In this document: one piece after another, positions 10,774 to 22,813 of the stretch | How the letters are laid out: every line of letters begins with the position of its first letter | How positions within the stretch are numbered: position 1 is the stretch's first letter | Origin: Warburgia ugandensis | Taxonomy: Eukaryota; Streptophyta; Magnoliopsida; Canellales; Canellaceae | Assembly (NCBI GenBank): GCA_035236585.1 | Contig: CP141130.1 | Coordinates: 29,213,501 to 29,277,500 of the forward strand | DNA: 64,000 nt | Reading direction: 5' to 3' | Made by a program: the position numbers and the translations under genes | The notes under the pieces: model-generated | Database searches by the model: none | What the model was told of the DNA's origin: nothing | The model's input: the letters and a program-made list of their open reading frames with translations, nothing else

Positions 10774-12518
10774 ATGGTCATTTTCATTCAAAATCTGCAC
10801 ACTGACCAAAATGATAATCAGTACCCCAACATTAATAGAGAAGATATTTCCCCATGGACAAATAATCCCCTCTTTAATGATGACGAACCACCTCACGTCA
10901 TGAATAATGAAGATGTTTCTTTATGGATGAATAATCCTCTCTTTAATGTTGATGATCCTCCACCTCTATTCAATGATAATATGCATCAATGGAGGAATCA
11001 TTCTCCACCACATGGAAATAAGAGAAGGAATTATAACAAGCAGTGGGACCAAAATAGATCACAAGAGGATAATTGGCACAATAAAAATTGTCCTAGAAGA
11101 ACACTAAAAGACTATTTACATCCTAACTATACCAGCATACCTTCATGTATAAATTTACCTCCAAATGCTGGTATGATTAAAATAAAGGTTGGAATAATTC
11201 AATTACTTCCAAAATTTTATGGGTGAGATAGTGAGAGTCCATACACACATTTACAAGAAATCGATGAAGTATGCATGTTTCAATATACACAAAACATTGA
11301 ATTAGATATTGTAAGACTCAAACTATTTCCTTTGTCTTTAAAGGAAAAGGCTAAGATGTGGTTTCATTCACTACCAGCAGATTTCATATGAACATGGTAA
11401 GAAATGACCAGGAAGTTCTTAAATAAGTTCTTTCCTATACATAAGACTAATGCTCTCTGTCAAAACATAATGAATTTTACCCAGAAGGATAAAGAAACTT
11501 TCTATCAATGCTGGGAAAGATTCAAGGAATTGTTGTTAACTTGTCCCCATCATGGATATGAACTTTGGTGTATCATTAGCTTCTTTTATGAAGGACTCCA
11601 TTCTGATATGCGCCAATTTGTTGAAATGATGTGTAATGGCAATTTCTTAAATAAACAACCTAAAGAGGCAGAAGAGTATTTGGAATGGCTAGCAGAGAGT
11701 GCACAAACTTGGGCTCATTCAGAAAAAGTATGTTACACAAGTGAGCCTAAGTTCACCACCACATTCGCCAGGGAGACATTTATGCTATGACTGAAAAAGA
11801 TGATATGAAAATAGCATCTCTAGTTAGAACAGAGGCCATGGAAATGGGAAGTTTTTCTTCTAAGAAAGTCGAACAAGTGTGTAATACTTGTGAAAGTAAT
11901 ACACACCCAACTCAGGAATGTCCTATCGCTCCTGCATTTTAGGATGTGCATTATGTACTAACACATTCTTATGAAAAACAATTTTCCCCATCTTTAGAGA
12001 CATATAGTCCTAATTTGAGTAATCCTCAAAATGAACATAATGTTAATGTCTCACACAAGGCCCAATACCAACCCTATCACCAAAAACAAGAACCCTTTGC
12101 TCCTAGACCTTATCTTCCTCCACATAAGAGGAATGTCGAGGATAAATTCCATCAACACATGCAAAACCAGGAGAAGAAAATTGCTCAAATTCAAGCCCAA
12201 CTTAAAGAGAACACAGATTCCATGATTGAATTGAAGGATATGATGTCCTAAATGATGCAAACTACCAATCAAGGTCAATGTCCTATTCCACCTGATGAAA
12301 ACCTTGATGATACTGATGTGGTAGGTGAGATTAATTCTTCACTTACAAGCATGGAAAAAACAAAGGCAATTACCATTATTCCTAGTGGTAACAAATTTGA
12401 GAAATTTGGTCTTAAAAAGGTTGAAATAGTGTTCAAACCTATTAGAAAAAGAGATAAATTTGTCACGCTCACTAAAGAATATGACATCCTTGCTCCATTT
12501 CCAAAAATTCTACATTGA
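10774..12518 (+). pseudogene. Element A gag, broken
   Basis: Gag forms the particle that packages element RNA. The N-terminal frame (10774-11226) is asparagine/proline-rich with repeated DVSLWMNNPLFN-type units. The frame 11404-11790 has the Athila/Tat-type gag core (KKF-like start, FLNKFFPIHKT, YQCWERFKELLLTCPHHG, FYEGL). A CCHC zinc knuckle follows at about 11879-11926 (CNTCESNTHPTQEC, spacing C-2-C-4-H-4-C). The tail (11946-12251) has a glutamine-rich coiled segment, and 12252-12518 continues to the natural end. Stops at 11226, 11790, 11941 and 12249 and one or more shifts break it. No protease signature follows. Confidence 0.85.
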
Positions 12519-14456
12519 GCTCCTACAAGTGTCTTTAGTTATGAAAAGTAGCCTGAAGATAAACTTATCTTGCATAGTGATAAAATGAAAATTTTTAAAT
12601 TGCAAGATAAATTCACTAATTGATCATTTTCAGAGGCCTATCCATTTCAATTTTTATGGGACCCAAGGAAGTTTCGAACTCAGTAATATGTTTTTCCTCT
12701 GAAAAAAAAATTACCTCTGTAAATAATTGTGTACCTTATTTTTTTATTTTTTCTTTCTTTTCTTTTTTAGATTTTCTTTTTACACATCTCCTAATTAATT
12801 TCAAATTTCTCCATGCATTATCATCATCCTATATTTTTAAACATTGAGTACAATGTTTCTTTTAGGTTGGCGGTGTAGAATTCTACTAAAGTCTAATTTT
12901 AATTTATTGTTTAGGTTTTTAGGTGATTTTCTTGATAAAAAAAATTCAAATTTCAGGTTAATTCCTACACCATAATAACTTTGGCTTATTAATGGACCTT
13001 AACATGACTAATTCATCATTTTACTCATTTTCTAATATATTCCAGTAAAGCTAGGTCTCATATCACATCTATATGCGCAGTTGCATATAGATAATCTAAA
13101 TTGATGAGTAGCAATGACTGAGAAATCCTGAAGAAATTCAGTGGAGACCTATAAGCTAAGTGAGCTTTAGAGCCATTCATTCTTTCTGAGAGGTTATAAA
13201 TATTTCTAATTTTCTTCAGCGTGCTTAAAGAAACTTGATCCCATCAACTTTTAAATTTGGTTAATTACCTGAATTGTTAGAGTATTAACTTTGAAATTCT
13301 AGAAGTTCATTGAATTTGATAGATTATAGAAAACCTAGAAAATGATTTAGGCCATCTTTGTTAAGACATAAAGCTTACCCAAAAATATTTTTACCACTAG
13401 TCAGCCAATTTGGGCCTTTTATATAAGCCTTTTCTTTTTCTCACCCAACTAACCTTAACCAATATTACCCACTATAATATATCCATTACCTATTTCTTTA
13501 AAAGATACGTTAGAGATGAATGAAAATATACTTGTTAGTTGCAATCAAAGCAGGAAAGTGAATATTGAGAAAATAAATTTTCTTCGAAAGAGATTCAAAT
13601 GAAAAAAGAAAAGAAAAGTGGAGAATGCAAAGAAAAGTGGAAAAAGAAATATTCACTTTAGTACAAGCGATGTAAAGAAAGAATTGTCAACTTTAGAAGA
13701 CCTCTACTTCTTATTGAAGAAACTTTGAATACTCTTTTACTCTTCTTTTGTACCCCATCCTAAGCCTTCATGTTGTCCTAGTTAAAGACCTAATGATTTT
13801 AGGGTGAATATAGTCTTGATGAGGATATGAAAATATAGGATTTAGAGTATAATACTTCTAAAAGTTCAAAGGTAATGGCATCTTTCTAAAGGGATCAAAA
13901 CTAGATTCCGTAGTATCTCATATTCCATTATGAGCGTATGTGAGATAAAATTTGCTTTTATTGACTCTGCTCACATATTTAAGAGAGATATGATTTGAAC
14001 CTTTATCTGAGAGACTTTATTTTTAAGTGTATGTCGTTAGTGAGGATTGAAGTCAAAACATATTTCAAATGGAGTTGAAAGTTGTTATCTATTTAGAGAT
14101 AAAGATTATTTTATACATATACTGCATCCACCCACACACTCTGAGAACTAAGCTAAATTGAAATGTCTATAGCATATGGGTAGAGTTGTGAATTTTTCAT
14201 TCACATGCTAAAGTGATAGATTTATTTGAGAAAAAAAGTGGGAATTGACTTCAAAATGATATTTTAGAATTTTGTAGGTATATACACTACAAACCCTCAC
14301 GAGGCCTAACTCCTCCATTAAGGGTAACCTAGGGGTTTAAGGGCTTGTTGCATACTCTAAATGCAATCATGAGTACCTACGAAAATGATGACCATTTTGT
14401 TCTCAATAATTTTTTGCATATTTTGCTAGGGACTAGCAAAATGCTGGTTGGGGGTG
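12519..14456 (+). other. Element A 3' untranslated region with polypurine tract
   Basis: About 1.9 kb has no supported frame. It contains the TTTAGGTTGGCGGTGTAGAATTC box (about 12864) and the conserved Athila 3' blocks also present in E, C and D. An A/G-rich stretch lies at 13590-13660. The polypurine tract GGTTGGGGGTG (14446-14456) abuts the 3' LTR and primes plus-strand DNA synthesis. Confidence 0.75.
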
Positions 14457-15682
<1,226 letters not shown>

Positions 15683-15687
15683 AAAGT
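15683..15687 (+). repeat. Right target-site duplication of element A (AAAGT)
   Basis: It is identical to 8415-8419. Sequence after it resumes the chromovirus LTR (TATAAAAATCAAATAAGGAC). Confidence 0.9.
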
Positions 15688-15894
15688 TATAAAAATCAAA
15701 TAAGGACCATAACCCTTCAATTCTAGATGATAGAGGGCTCAGATGGAAAATATGAGTTATCCAATAGATCCAAAAGGGTCCAAAACCCTAGGGTAGAAGT
15801 TTCAAGATATTTAATCAAGTTTTTAGCCCTTAATTGAAGAACAATTGATTGGACAGTCCAAAATGGACTATTTGATCTTCTTTAAAGATCAAAA

Positions 15895-16095
15895 TCCCAG
15901 GACACCGCCGTGGGACGCTGCATGAAAACGTGCCCTGCAGGAGTGTCTCTGCTCGCGTGCTCCACGTGCAACATCATCTCAACGGAACGACCATGTGACA
16001 ATGTTAGTCCCAGGATGCACATTATCGCATGTGTCCCGATGACAAGAGCCTAGTGATCATTCCACTCAACCAGACCCGGCACCCAACTAATCCCA
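15895..16095 (+). other. GC-rich, CpG-rich island within LTR
   Basis: This 200-bp stretch, with ACGCTGC, GCTCGCGTGC and CAACGGAACG, stands out from AT-rich surroundings. Diverged copies lie at 25145-25350 and 52975-53215. The minus-strand solo LTR has lost it near 31050. Confidence 0.7.
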
Positions 16096-17153
16096 GCCAT
16101 TCTTTCCACTTATCCTAGAACAAATCTAGACCCTAGGAATGACTATGAACTTCAATCATCAATTATGGAGTCACCTAAACTCCAAATTGAGATTAGAAAG
16201 AAGCTATGAAAATCTTGTAACTTCTATTTTCTTCTAGAACCATAATATTGATAAAACAATTCCAGAAACTTTTAAGCCTCTAATTTTTATGATCTTCAAG
16301 ATCTAAGGTGATCAGATCTTAGGGATCTAATTTATTGATGATATAATGCTAAAATAAAGTAATATCCATGATTTATTTGGACAGATCTAAGATAAATTAA
16401 AGGATCTACCCTTTATGGTAGAAAAATCCTACAAATGCAAAGGGACCCACTTGATCAATAAGATCAAGTATGATCAGACCCTTAAGATGGATGGAGTGAA
16501 TGGGATTATGATGGAATCTATTGAGATCAGGGATTAAATATGAAGAAAACAAAGGGATATGAACTTTGGACCTTAATGGAGTAAAAGCCCTAAAATTAAT
16601 TAAAACCCTTGATTAAAAGGAAAAGATCTAAGATCTAATGGTTGCATCATAAGTAAAAGATTTAATAATCTTAATCTAATAAGTTTAATTGTCTTTTATT
16701 TAATAATAGAATTGTAAATGCGCTTTATGTTGTAAATTAGGAAGTATGATATTATAATTCTTAAATGTTAGCATGCTATGTTCTAATGTTATTAGTTTGT
16801 TAGTGGGTTGGATTATCTTAGGGCCATGTTAGTTTAAATTTGAGATTTTAGCATGATTCCATTAGATTAGTAGTGAAATTTCATGTATTTCATTACTTAG
16901 GATGATGCTAGTTTGAATATAGTTTTACTCCATCAAGTTAAGTTGCATTCATAGGAAGCATGTTACTATATGGTTGTTAAACTTATATTTGATTTATGCT
17001 TAAAGTTTATGATTTAATTGTTGTCAAACTTTATTAGTAGATTCAATTGTTAAGTAGTTGTTAAGATATGATTAGCATAAGCTACCAAAAATGTAAACTA
17101 ATGGAATATAGAGATTCATGGACAATTAAGATGAGTGAATGATTTTGACTTAA

Positions 17154-17560
17154 TATTAGTAAGGGCTATAGTTATTATGATAATATAAGGATTATCAAAT
17201 CCTTGGTCCAAACTAGGAAAAAAATAAACCCCATGAATGACATTTTAAATTTTTAGGAATTTAATTAAAATTAATTAGAAAGAGTACTTAGGATTAAAAT
17301 GCTCATAAGAACCTTATGAAAGGTTATGCTAAGGTCACTCTAGTGAATGTTGAACATAGTAATTAAGGTGGTTTTCTAATAGAACCTTGCTCTTCCCCTA
17401 CCTTTCGTTGATGTTTGTGAGGACTAAACACCTCCTTACATGAGGATTGAAGTAACCACTTTGTATTCAACCATTCAACTAATAAGCCTTAACTAACTAG
17501 AAATAAGATGAGCAGGCCAGACTTAGGCTAAAATAAGTTATCTTCAACCAGTAAAACACA
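17154..17560 (+). other. LTR block shared with Athila D leader
   Basis: Ordered boxes here recur in the untranslated leader of Athila D (48595-49030): AGTAAGGGC, CTTGGTCCA, ATTAGAAAGAGTACTTA, GAGGATTGAAGTAACCACTT (17442-17461), AGAAATAAGATGAGCAG and GACTTAGG. B-family copies lie at 26410-26830, 54200-54620 and, inverted, about 29520-29970. Confidence 0.6.
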
Positions 17561-17592
17561 AACTGGTTGAATAATAATAATAATAATAATAA
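17543..17592 (+). repeat. Stem-loop TTCAACCAGT/ACTGGTTGAA followed by (AAT)n
   Basis: The perfect 10-bp arms are separated by nine bases (17543-17571), and seven AAT units follow. The same arrangement with different repeat numbers is at about 26819-26860, 54591-54645 and, inverted, 29527-29565. Confidence 0.85.
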
Positions 17593-18827
17593 GAGCATAA
17601 AAGGTTAGTAAATTATCTAATCTTAATAAAAATTGTAAATGAGATAAGGCTGATCAAACAAGATCCACAGGATCTTGAATGATCAAGAACAATATAAATA
17701 AATAAATACTTCTTGATGATGATAAATATATATATATCTTGCAATTTAGATCAAATAGAATAAAAGATCTTAGATCTAATAGAATAGAAGATTTGAACCA
17801 TTGATCAAGTATGGTTCAAGGAAGAGAATCAAGATCATCCTCCTTAGCGATGATTAAGCAACTGAACTTAGATCAAAGAGGAACTAGATGATAGAAGATC
17901 TAAGCCCTTAATCTTTATCAACAAGTATAAATTTTTTATCAAAGGATCTATGAAAGATCAAGATCAAAGAAAGGAATACACAAAGAATTAGGATAGGAAA
18001 TACTTTGATCTGAAAGATTAGAAGATCATTCTAACCATCAAATCTATTGATTAATAGGATAGACACTATCTGAGGAAGATAGATCATGATAGGACAAAAG
18101 GTCTAGATCCTTTATATCAAAGGACAAGATTAGACTAAGAATATGGATAGGATTATTCAGATTGTATAAATATTGACAGTATGTATGAATTTACAAATTA
18201 CATACATCAGTCAGGATCATGGAAGGGCAGAAGAGCTGGATCACTACTTGAAGGTAGGAGGATTTTATGAATGCATCTACATGGGAAGTACATGTTGAAT
18301 ACATAATCTTATGTTGAGAAATGTTGATAAGTGTAATGTTAATACTTGTATTAAATCCCCTAAAACCCTTATGATCCAACCAACCACATATGAAATGGTT
18401 AAGTTAGAATTGAGGAATAGACTCTAAATGAGTATGGAACTAGAAGATATTCCACCCTAAGTAAACAAACAAATTGTCTAATACGTATGAGACTTATTTT
18501 ACATACAAGCATGGAGGCTTGTAGTTTTGTTTTAAATAGGCAAAAGCCTAGGGATGCTATAGTAGGAGAGTTATGAGGGTTTGGCCACCCGCTTCCCAAA
18601 ATTTGATGATTTGATGATAGCTTGCCCTATGAGAGGCTTAAAGTCAGGGGGGGCAATCATGGGAAGGCCACCACTGTGAAAGTCCTATCTCCCAATATGG
18701 GCAATGACAAAATATTTTCCACTGTGGTATCGGTGGTGAACAGAGCAGTTATCCGAGTGCACTAGAACAAATCAGACTACAGCATGGTACTCCTTTGATT
18801 ATTTTGCACTATGATGCATATGAGATA

Positions 18828-18868
18828 GGCATAGTGAAATGCCTTATGTTTTGGCATGATGAAATGCC
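18828..18868 (+). repeat. Twin GGCAT...ATGCC palindromic motifs
   Basis: GGCATAGTGAAATGCC (18828-18843) and GGCATGATGAAATGCC (18853-18868) differ at two positions and are nine bases apart. Both have GGCAT/ATGCC arms. Inverted copies are at about 28559-28602; a decayed pair is at about 55873-55918. Confidence 0.75.
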
Positions 18869-19168
18869 AGGTAATTGTATATTACCAGTATTTCCCAAGA
18901 AGGAAAATTCCCAATATAGGACTAGCTGAAATACTGATTTCTCATAGTGGAAAGAATTGATCAACTTAGTTGGGAATGTTATTTGACTACTTTCATAAAT
19001 TTGATGGATTTATCCATGTACAGTATGTATGTATGTATAAGGATGTACATATATTACAAAGTAAAGAGTTTGATGCATGAGTATGTTTATGAATAACAGG
19101 ATTATGAAGTATTAGAATTATACTATCAAAATATTATGCTTATTAAATCCCCTTCCAAGCATAGCTTA

Positions 19169-19208
19169 CTGAGATATTGTAAATGTTTGAATGTTTACAA
19201 TATCTCAG
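19169..19208 (+). repeat. Conserved 40-bp LTR stem-loop
   Basis: CTGAGATATTGTAAA (19169-19183) pairs perfectly with TTTACAATATCTCAG (19194-19208) across a 10-base loop. It is followed by CTACAGAGAAGGAG. Copies are at 56210-56249 and, inverted with one mismatch, 28198-28237. Confidence 0.92.
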
Positions 19209-19622
19209 CTACAGAGAAGGAGAGTTAGGAGCTCAAGACTAAGGAAGACTTGGGAGAATAATCATCAGGGTATACCCCTTGAAGACATATATTTTGTTTT
19301 GTTTGATAGTATTGTATTGTAATGAGAGTTTCATTGTATGGTAAGCTTTAGTTTTAAACAAGTATTGTAATGGAATTGGGCTGTATTGTGAAACATTGGA
19401 TGGATTCTGGAATTTAATAAAAGTATATTCCTTCAATGGAATTTTATCTTGTATAAAAATTCTACTTATGTTATGTATGAAGTGATAACTTGGGTTTTTC
19501 AAAACAAGTTCTAAAGAAAAGAACTTCCACTGCTTTCTTTTGCAAAAAATTTTTACTACTAAGGGCCTTGCCTTTGAAAAATGTATTACAAAATGTGTTA
19601 CAAAAACCCCTGTCATCCCAGT

Positions 19623-19634
19623 TGGTATCAGAGC
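19623..19634 (+). other. Primer binding site of chromovirus B (tRNA-Met type)
   Basis: TGGTATCAGAGC is the standard plant initiator-tRNA-Met primer site. It begins two bases after the LTR end. Confidence 0.95.
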
Positions 19635-19734
19635 TATTCATCCAGTCACAGTACAATACAAATATGTCCAAAGGTGAGATGATAATGCAATTTTAGATTA
19701 AGATAAAATAGTTGTATAGATACTGATAGAAATT

Positions 19735-20776
19735 TTGGTTTATGAGCAGATACCACCAAAGAGAATCACAATGCAGACAACTCAAAATACTCCAGAAGAC
19801 AATACGGAGAGATTAATCATTAATAATGTGGAAGAGATGGTAACAAGGGTATTGAGGAACCTTCTTCCTCACAATCAACAACCCCAAAGTTCATCACCTC
19901 CAGTAGAGATACCAAGTACTCAGGCTCAGGCTCGACCAGAAGTGAGACACAATAAACCAACACTAGCTACTCAGACACTAGTACAAGGTCAATCTTCTCT
20001 TGTACCAAGTGAAGAAGTTAGAAAGTCTCCATTAGCACTAGAAAAAGTTGACAAAATGATGGAGAGATTTCAAAAGATGGCTACGGTGTATAATGGCAAG
20101 GGCAAGGCTGAGAAGGCTGAAGAATGGATATATGAAGTAGAAAGGACTTTCAGTGCACTATGTACTCCTCCCGAGTTAAAGGTTAAGTTTGCCACCTATC
20201 TATTAAAATAAGAAGATGCATTTTGGTGGAGATCAACTAACAATACCTTCTTCTCAAATTGTAAAGATACTACATTGGAGGAATTTAAGGAAGTCTTCAA
20301 GCACAAATATTTTCCTTCTCATGTACAAGCAAGAAAGCTGATAGAGTTTCTGGAACTTAGACAAGGGAACATGTCAGTGTTAGAATATGATAATAAATTC
20401 ATGTAGTTAAGGAGATTTGTGACTCATGTTTGTAACATCGAAACAGACACAGTGAATCAATTCATAGAAGGGTTGCACCCAAGGCTGAAAGTAAAGGTAC
20501 TTTGTACTAAACCCACAACCTTGGTAGAAGGTGTGGAAATGGCTTTTAAGTTTGAAGAAGAATACAAGAAGGGTCAAACCAACAAGTTCGGTGGAGGAGG
20601 AAACTATAATCCAAAGCCCTTCCAAAAGAATAAAAGACCTTAGAACAATTTTAAGCCCCAAAGAGATCAGAGGAACAATGCACAAGCGCAAAATAGACGA
20701 CCATGTCCAAGATGCAGAAAATTCCACCAAGGCAATATGTGCCCTAGACCTGCTATACCAAACCACTGGCAGTTAA
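19735..20776 (+). pseudogene. Chromovirus B gag, broken
   Basis: This is the structural protein of the element particle. The frame 19735-20211 has a variable glutamine/proline-rich head and then the gag core (AEEWIYEVERTFSAL, ELKVKFATYLL). The core continues past a TAA at 20209 with FWWRS, FKHKYFPSHVQARK and LELRQGNMSVLEYD, past a TAG at 20404 into FIEGLHPRLKVKV, and past a TAG at 20641. A zinc knuckle CPRCRKFHQGNMC lies near 20704-20742, with the C-2-C-3-H-4-C spacing seen in chromoviruses. Three in-frame stops make it non-functional. Its place directly after the PBS and before the protease is canonical. Confidence 0.92.
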
Positions 20777-20858
20777 GGAGGCAAGATTAGAAATTGCCCC
20801 TCGAAACCAAGGAAGGGTATTCATCATCACTGACGACTAGGTTGGACCATCTAATGCA

Positions 20859-21335
20859 ATGATTGAAGGTACATTACTTGTAGCTGACAACTATGCCAAA
20901 GTACTATTTGATTCTAGATCTATGCATTCCTTTATATCTTGCATATTTGCATCTAGTATACAACTATCAATGAAAAACTTGAGATTTAATATAGAGGTAA
21001 CAACTCCAGCTGGAAAAATGGTTAAATTACAAGAATACTTGCATAATGTACCTGTAGAAGTATTGGGCAAAAGAATGGACATAGACCTTATTTTACTAAA
21101 CATGGTGGACTTTGACATCATATTGGGTATGGACTGGTTAGCAAAATATTGGGTAGTTATGGACTGTCACAAGAAGAAAATCACATTTAACATACCGGGT
21201 GAGGAAGTATTAGTATTGTATGGGAAACACAATGACTTAGACAAATCCATTATCTCAGCTATGAAGGTTGTCGAACATATGTCCAAGGGGTATCAGGCAT
21301 TTCTAGCAACAGTAATTTCTTTAGATATTGAATAG
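20859..21335 (+). pseudogene. Chromovirus B aspartic protease, degenerate
   Basis: The protease would cleave the Gag-Pol precursor. The active-site region reads LFDSRSMHSFIS where chromoviruses have DSG(A/S)THSFIS, so the catalytic glycine is replaced by arginine. The C-terminal hallmark DFDIILGMDWLAKY is intact. The frame stays open for 158 codons but is separated from gag by stops, and it ends at a TAG near 21333, ahead of the RT. Confidence 0.9.
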
Positions 21336-21339
21336 CCCA

Positions 21340-22147
21340 GGATAATAGAAATTGAAGTAGTTAGGGAATTCCAAGATGTTTTTCCAGAAGAACTGTCAAG
21401 ATTACCCCCACATAGAGAAATTGAGTTTACCTTGAAGTAATTTATGGTACAACTCCAATTTCTAAGGCACCTTATATGATGGCCCCGACAAAGTTCAAAG
21501 GTGAGTTACAAGAATTGTTAGACAAAGGGTTTGTTAGACCAAGTAGTTCACCATGGGGAGCACCAGTAATATTTGTGAAGAAGAAGGATGGGTCTATGAG
21601 ATTGTGCATTGATTATAGAATATTGAACAGTGTCACAGTTAAAAATAGGTATCCCTTACCTCGCATTGATGATCTCTTTGATCAACACCAATCTGCTAAG
21701 GTCTTTTCCAAAATCAACCTTAGATCAAGATAGCATCAATTGTGTATTAAGGATGAAGACATACCCAAGTAAGCCTTCAGAACTCGATATGGGCATTATG
21801 AGTTTCTAGTCATGTCTTTTGGGCTGACCAATGCACCAGCAGTGTTTATGGATATGATGAACAGAATCTTCAAGGAATTTTTGGATAAATTTGTGATTGT
21901 ATTTATTGATGATTTATTGATTTACTCTACCAATATCAAGGAACATCAAGAACACTTATGAATTATACTAAATACCCTCAGAACACAAACTATTTGGTAA
22001 ATTTAGTAAGTGTGAATTCTAGTTAGAGAAGGGCAATTTATTGGGTCATGTAATTGCCAAGAATGGAGTAGAAGTAGACCCCACCAAGGTTAAAGCCGTA
22101 ATGAATTGGGAGAAACCTAAGACGGTTACAGAAATACATAGTTTTCT
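21340..22147 (+). pseudogene. Chromovirus B reverse transcriptase, broken
   Basis: Blocks appear in order: the link [83 protein letters not shown], the catalytic [10 protein letters not shown] (FIDD is normal for chromoviruses) and GHVIAKNGVEVDPTKVKAV. Stops lie at about 21731 and 21769 and within 21958-22030, and there is a frame change near 21430-21476. A deletion near 22145 removes about 20 residues of the block after HSFL (normally GLAGYYRRF). The part most altered is the connection to RNase H. Confidence 0.92.
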
Positions 22148-22813
22148 TTGACTAAATTGATTAGGAAAGGGGTACAATTCACTTGGATAGAAGAATGTGA
22201 AAATAGTTTTCAAGAGCTAAAGAAGAGGTTAACGATAGTAGTATTGACTTTGTCATCAAGAAGTGGGGGATATGAAATATACTATGATGCTTCAGGCAAA
22301 GGGTTAGGAGGTGTGTTGATGCAAAATGGAAAGGTTATTGCTTATGCATCTAAACAATTGAAGAAACATGAAATAAATTACCTAGTACATGGCCTAGAAT
22401 TGGCAGCTATACTTTTTGCATTGAAAATTTGGAGACATTATTTGTGTGGAGAAAAATTCAGTGCATTCACAGATCATAAAAGTCTTAAATACATCTTCAC
22501 TCAGGCTAATTTGAACATGAGACAAAGAAGATGGACAGAATATATCAAAGACTACGATTTCACCATCCAATACCACCCTAAAAAAGCGAACGTAATAGCT
22601 GATGTATTAAGTAGACAAACAAGAGCTATACTCACAAACATCACCATTAAATTAGCTTTTGTAGAAAGAGTCCTTAAAGCCCAAGAAGAAGATACAATAA
22701 CTCACGAATTGTGTACAAAGAAAGGATTTTGTAAGGATACAGATGAGGGTATATGTTTTCAGGTGAGATTGGTGGTTCCTTTAAATACAGACTTGAGAAA
22801 AGAACTATTATAA
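22148..22813 (+). pseudogene. Chromovirus B RNase H and start of integrase region
   Basis: This is the longest surviving frame of the element, 221 codons. It has the FQELKKRLT block, the first RNase H aspartate in [15 protein letters not shown], the glutamate in the [21 protein letters not shown] helix, the second aspartate in [11 protein letters not shown], and NVIADVLSR near the end. A linker ([22 protein letters not shown]) leads to integrase. It would degrade the RNA strand of the RNA-DNA hybrid. It has lost its proper start because of the upstream deletion. Confidence 0.93.

Larger units (their letters stand above)
15688..19620 (+). mobile_element. Chromovirus B 5' LTR, second segment
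   Basis: This continues the LTR begun at 7388; together they make about 4.97 kb. It holds a GC-rich island (15895-16095), a block at 17154-17560 also found in the Athila D leader, a TTCAACCAGT/ACTGGTTGAA hairpin, an AAT repeat, twin GGCAT/ATGCC palindromes and a 40-bp stem-loop. It ends CTGTCATCCCA two bases before the PBS; other copies end TTGTCACA. No coding frame is supported anywhere in it. Confidence 0.92.
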
